Shown here: positions 15,054 to 18,282 of the stretch, one piece after another
Numbering within the stretch: the stretch's first letter is position 1
Layout of the letters: each line of letters begins with the position of its first letter
Assembly (NCBI GenBank): GCA_035478795.1
Contig: DATIJJ010000103.1
Coordinates: forward strand, 1-18,282
Direction: 5' to 3'
DNA: 18,282 nucleotides
Source of the DNA: DATIJJ01 sp035478795
GTDB lineage: Bacteria; Pseudomonadota; Gammaproteobacteria; DSM-16500
The notes under the pieces: model-generated
The model's database searches: none
Told to the model about the DNA's origin: nothing
Seen by the model: the letters and a program-made list of their open reading frames with translations, nothing else
Translations under genes and position numbers: made by a program

Positions 15054-16205
15054 ATGGGTACTTCTCATGTGGGTCAAACAGACAAGGTTGTACGTCCTAA
15101 AGTTGTACCCCCTGAAGATAAAGGGCGCGCCGGTTTTTTTAGCCAGGAATATCTGGATAGTCTGACAACCACCGTTAACGACAAAAAAATAGCGCTCTTT
15201 GCAAATAAACACTTCTTTGCCGTTTTAAAAGAACATTTTATCAAGAGCTGTCAACAGGAACCTACCAATTTTTTAGATGATATTTTCAAGGTAAACCAAC
15301 GTGATCTTACGCCTGCTGATTTATTGAGAGAAGTGAACAGAATTTTTCACAAATATTTCAGTGACCCAAAGGCCGACAATTTTCTGAATATTGGTGCTGA
15401 CATGAAAAATGCGTGTCTGGAAGCGATAAAGAACGGAAAAATGCTCACCAGTTTTGCTCCTGTTGTTAACGAAGTCGCAACACAATTGATAAACTACAAC
15501 ATATGTCGTCCGATCACTGTTCAGGGACAAAGAGATGCTATACCCAAAGAAGTAGTAACCGCGCAACTCCTGGAAGCGTATGAAAAGGACAAGGATGAGC
15601 AAGCTTCTTTTGTCATATTTTTACCCTCACGCACGGTGATCTCATCAGCGCTGGATGGCATTCAAACAGTTCTCCAACATAGTGAAGCCAAACCGCAACC
15701 GTTACCGGATTCAGAAAAAGATTTCACCGGCCGAGCTGACAGATTGATGGAAAATGTCAACGATCAAATAAACAAAATGCGACTTGAATTACAACAGGTA
15801 TTTCGAAAAACCATGGAAAAAAATGCCTCGCCTGTAACCATACAGGAAGAGATTTCCAAAATCCTGGCTGAATTTTCAACGATACTTCAGGAAGCCAATA
15901 CGGGTTTAATCAAAAAATTTGGAGAAAAAAACACGCGATCCCAACAAATAGAAACGTTATTGGTGCCACTGACAGCAGCCAAAACATTACACGATAATCT
16001 GACGTCCAGTCCTAAAACAAAGAGGCAAGGGACTGTAAAAGAATTTTCTGCCGCTATCTGCCACACGGATAGCAATCTTAGAAGAATAACGGATTACATG
16101 GACAGATTAAAAGATGTCCCCATCACCAAACCGTTGCCAAGACACACTTCTACTCTGACCGAGGTATTGGCAGACATGGCCAAACCACGACGAAAGATGT
16201 CATAA
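15054..16205 (+). CDS. Unrecognised 383-aa protein, possible RGS-like N-terminal domain
   Basis: No family is recognised with confidence. There is no signal peptide or membrane segment. Residues 1-28 are Gly/Lys/Pro-rich and probably disordered. Residues 47-155 are helical, and the order of segments (FFAVLKEHFIKSC, then NFLDDIFKV, then LLREVNRIFHKYFSD, then LNIGADMKNACLEAI, then SFAPVVNEVATQLINYNI) resembles a eukaryotic RGS domain (G-protein signalling regulator). Residues 225-310 are charged and heptad-like, a likely coiled coil (MENVNDQINKMRLELQQVF). The C-terminus is basic (KPRRKMS). ACGGGAGG gives the ATG a strong ribosome site. It lies 73 bp after lpxH. With its neighbour at 16284 it looks like an effector-type gene, but no secretion signal can be proven from sequence alone. 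Confidence 0.85.
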   Translation: MGTSHVGQTDKVVRPKVVPPEDKGRAGFFSQEYLDSLTTTVNDKKIALFANKHFFAVLKEHFIKSCQQEPTNFLDDIFKVNQRDLTPADLLREVNRIFHKYFSDPKADNFLNIGADMKNACLEAIKNGKMLTSFAPVVNEVATQLINYNICRPITVQGQRDAIPKEVVTAQLLEAYEKDKDEQASFVIFLPSRTVISSALDGIQTVLQHSEAKPQPLPDSEKDFTGRADRLMENVNDQINKMRLELQQVFRKTMEKNASPVTIQEEISKILAEFSTILQEANTGLIKKFGEKNTRSQQIETLLVPLTAAKTLHDNLTSSPKTKRQGTVKEFSAAICHTDSNLRRITDYMDRLKDVPITKPLPRHTSTLTEVLADMAKPRRKMS

Positions 16206-16214
16206 ATCAAATCC

Positions 16215-16243
16215 TTTACAAAATAATTAGTTCCGCATAAAAT
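16215..16243 (+). promoter_or_regulatory. Probable sigma-70 promoter of the 603-codon gene
   Basis: TTTACA (16215-16220) and TAAAAT (16238-16243) are separated by exactly 17 bp, each one base from consensus. Transcription would begin about 30 bp before the ATG at 16284, with a run of eight T (16257-16264) in the leader. The gene thus has its own promoter, although it lies only 78 bp after the 383-codon gene. Confidence 0.6.
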
Positions 16244-16283
16244 TTGCGCCACTCTGTTTTTTTTATTAGCGAGGAATTTGTCC

Positions 16284-18095
16284 ATGCTGTCTGCCCATGC
16301 TTTGACTCCACCACCTGAAAAACTCGAGCAATTGAAAAAGGCTCTGCGTCAATGCACAACGGGTAAATATTCTGATCCTGAAGAACAAAAAAAATCCGAG
16401 GCTGTATCAGCGATACTGGACAATAAGGCTATCCGGACAGAAAGTGAATTTCTTGAACAGATAGGAAAAGAATGTTATTATTACCAGCAACTTCGATACT
16501 ATGTCAACACAACCTTGTATAAACAGATCGATGATGCATTCTGTCACTATTTTGACATTTCGGAAACGGATATTGCTTGCGCCATGATGGATCACTTCCG
16601 ATTGGCGCAGTCTCGAAATCGTCATCAGACCGAGTTTGTTAAAAGCCTTAATATGGCAAGAGGAGATCTCATCCTGGCTCGTCTCCCTCCTCAAAAGGAA
16701 CCTGATCTGCGAGACAAGCTGATCCTGTTTCTGATAGATTTTCGGCAACCAGGCACCAAAACAGGATATAACCCGACAGAAGTCAATCCGCTATTGGAAA
16801 AAATTCTTGCTGAACCGGATGAACAAAAACTGTTTTTAATGCTGGCTACCCTCTTGAATGATAAACGCAAATCAGTACTTACTCATACCGGTAGTTACCT
16901 GTGCCAATGGTTAGGCAAATCGCTTTGCGATTATCTTAAAATTACCGAAAAAGAACTTGACCTTGTGCACTATGAAAAAAGTAAACCTGCCTTAATAGAA
17001 AATGGCAGTCTTTGGAATTATGATCAAATACGTCATGAAGCAAGACTGGATTTAATAAACAAGGCACGCATCAAACGTCTTGCAAACGCTGAAAATCCCC
17101 CCAGGGATGAATCCAAAAATGAACCCTTGAAAGATAACATCAAGCAACTTCAGGCAACATTGAATCATTACCTTACCGACTTTATTGAGAAGGAAAAAAC
17201 TCGCCTGCAAGGTAGCACTCACAAAACATTTCTTCCAGACAGCCCGGAAATACAAAGTGCCACTGCATTGTTGACGACAATAAATAATTTAAAAAACCCG
17301 TCGAAGAGTCTGACAGAAAATCAGTTACTTCGGACTTTGTACAATTCATACTACTGCAGTAAAGCAAGGGAATACCCGGGTGATCAGAACAGGGTACTTC
17401 AGACTCTGGACGATGCACTTTTCAGGTATTTCAATTTTTCGGATGACGATCTTTCCATTGCAGCCATGGATTTTGTTATCGCAAAATGGAACAGTCAGAC
17501 CAGCAATTTTGATTTTCCTAAAGACATGCGCTGGACAAAAACAGTCCTGGTACGTGAGTATCTCTATCATAATTTTCAGGGATCATCGCAAAAAGTTTTC
17601 AGGGTGACACCCCAAAGCAATTGGCAAACACCTCTGTTAATGCAAGATATCGGACCATCGCAAAAAGAGAGTTTGCAAACACGTTTGGTCAATTATATTA
17701 CGGAGTATAAGAACTCTGGATCAGGTGGAAAAGAGGGTTTGGGACGAGCCGGGAGATTATTGGCAACAGTCACTCAGGAAGAAGATGAAGCAAAATTGTT
17801 TGAGATCATAATGGCTGCATTGAATGATTACAACCAGGGGTCTCTGTTGGAGTCCAGCACCCAATTACGTGCTGCAGTTGGCAAGGCACTTTGTTGTCAT
17901 TTTGGTATGACAGAAAGAACAGTCAGCCTTGAGCAATTCAAGGAACACAGGGAGCTTATTGAGAAGAACCAGTACATGAATCCTCATGGTACACGCAATA
18001 CGACTGTCTATCGTCTGGTGAAGGAAGCACAGCAAATACGTCTTGCGGCAGAAGCGCCGGTGGTGGTGCATGCGACGTCGATGCGTCTGTCTTGA
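16284..18095 (+). CDS. Unrecognised 603-aa protein made of two duplicated halves
   Basis: No family is recognised. The ATG at 16284 is chosen because GAGGA lies 8 nt upstream; the in-frame TTG two codons earlier is too close to that site. (Residue numbers here count from that TTG; subtract 2 for the ATG.) The protein is soluble, helical, Leu/Lys/Glu-rich, without signal peptide. It is an internal duplication. Unit A (15-115) and A' (288-405) share QIDDAFCHYFDISETDIACAMMD against TLDDALFRYFNFSDDDLSIAAMD. Unit B (142-270) and B' (462-592) share LAEPDEQKLFLMLATLLND against TQEEDEAKLFEIIMAALND, then a G-K-(S/A)-L-C helix. B also resembles A loosely. The A-B-A'-B' order suggests a helical-repeat scaffold or binding protein. 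It is likely an effector-class gene by context only. Confidence 0.87.
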   Translation: MLSAHALTPPPEKLEQLKKALRQCTTGKYSDPEEQKKSEAVSAILDNKAIRTESEFLEQIGKECYYYQQLRYYVNTTLYKQIDDAFCHYFDISETDIACAMMDHFRLAQSRNRHQTEFVKSLNMARGDLILARLPPQKEPDLRDKLILFLIDFRQPGTKTGYNPTEVNPLLEKILAEPDEQKLFLMLATLLNDKRKSVLTHTGSYLCQWLGKSLCDYLKITEKELDLVHYEKSKPALIENGSLWNYDQIRHEARLDLINKARIKRLANAENPPRDESKNEPLKDNIKQLQATLNHYLTDFIEKEKTRLQGSTHKTFLPDSPEIQSATALLTTINNLKNPSKSLTENQLLRTLYNSYYCSKAREYPGDQNRVLQTLDDALFRYFNFSDDDLSIAAMDFVIAKWNSQTSNFDFPKDMRWTKTVLVREYLYHNFQGSSQKVFRVTPQSNWQTPLLMQDIGPSQKESLQTRLVNYITEYKNSGSGGKEGLGRAGRLLATVTQEEDEAKLFEIIMAALNDYNQGSLLESSTQLRAAVGKALCCHFGMTERTVSLEQFKEHRELIEKNQYMNPHGTRNTTVYRLVKEAQQIRLAAEAPVVVHATSMRLS

Positions 18096-18220
18096 GGTTT
18101 TGTATCCTATATTGCATGTGGAGATGATTTTGTTTTTTAGCAGGGTTCCCCCCTTCCTTTCCTTCCCCCACAAAACGGAGCTTTGTTGCGCAAATCATGG
18201 TGTTATCCGAGTCTGGCTTG

Positions 18221-18282
18221 ATCCGAGCCGCGACCGTCAGGGAGCGTCACGATACTTGTTAATTTCATTGATATCTTGCAGA
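18221..18282. repeat. Palindromic repeat, copy 3 (cut by right edge)
   Basis: 18221-18250 is identical to the 30-bp arm at 8605-8634. The following 32 nt (18251-18282) match the reverse complement of the loop of that copy at 28 of 32 positions. The second arm should lie just beyond the window. It lies 125 bp after the 603-codon gene; the bases between (18096-18220) hold a pyrimidine-rich stretch (about 18149-18172) and nothing coding that I can support. Confidence 0.88.

Noticed and set aside
1..18282. CRISPR array, tRNA or rRNA gene, transposase
   Set aside because: No regularly spaced direct repeats, no cloverleaf or rRNA landmarks, and no DDE or HUH transposase motif on either strand by reading.

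Overview
The window looks like chromosome of a Gram-negative gammaproteobacterium with host-associated habits, most likely in or near the Legionellales (Legionella, Coxiella, Aquicella type). The housekeeping proteins are gammaproteobacterial: LpxH has its metal ligands at the same residue numbers as in E. coli, and the adenylate kinase is of the E. coli kind with a long lid. The accessory genes look made to act in a eukaryotic cell: a classical protein tyrosine phosphatase ending in a CAAX-type prenylation motif, and two large unrecognised proteins. The organism call is inference, because no rRNA or other marker is present.

Layout. 1-64 is part of a palindromic repeat that recurs at 8605-8700 and at the right edge (18221-18282). 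92-2535 holds a divergent pair: an orphan ParA-type ATPase (-) and a complete tyrosine recombinase (+), followed by a palindrome with 40-bp perfect arms. 2651-3127 (-) is an exported DUF2147 protein. 3197-6673 (+) is a three-domain phospholipid-repair protein (LplT-like transporter, PlsC-like acyltransferase, acyl-ACP synthetase). A hairpin-rich gap with an intrinsic terminator separates it from the convergent ettA (6859-8532, -). After a 421-bp gap come a dicarboxylate/amino-acid symporter (8954-10207, +) and a RelB/RelE-type toxin-antitoxin pair with a palindromic operator (10251-10803, +).

The minus strand 10866-13304 reads, in transcription order, adk, a second DUF2147 gene and the tyrosine phosphatase. 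The gaps are 12 and 3 nt, so this looks like one operon. A 209-bp imperfect palindrome sits in the adk leader, just upstream of its Shine-Dalgarno. Next come an unrecognised 176-aa protein (-), divergent lpxH (+), and two unrecognised genes of 383 and 603 codons (+).

Main points of interest. The phosphatase combines a QGP motif, an HC-X5-R P-loop, a diverged WPD loop, a repetitive Pro/Lys-rich tail and a C-terminal KSKKRFHCSVM, which reads as a polybasic-plus-farnesylation signal for host membranes. The 603-aa protein is an internal duplication (A-B-A'-B'). The 383-aa protein has an N-terminal helical segment whose pattern resembles an RGS domain. No Dot/Icm or other secretion genes are in the window, so effector status is inference.
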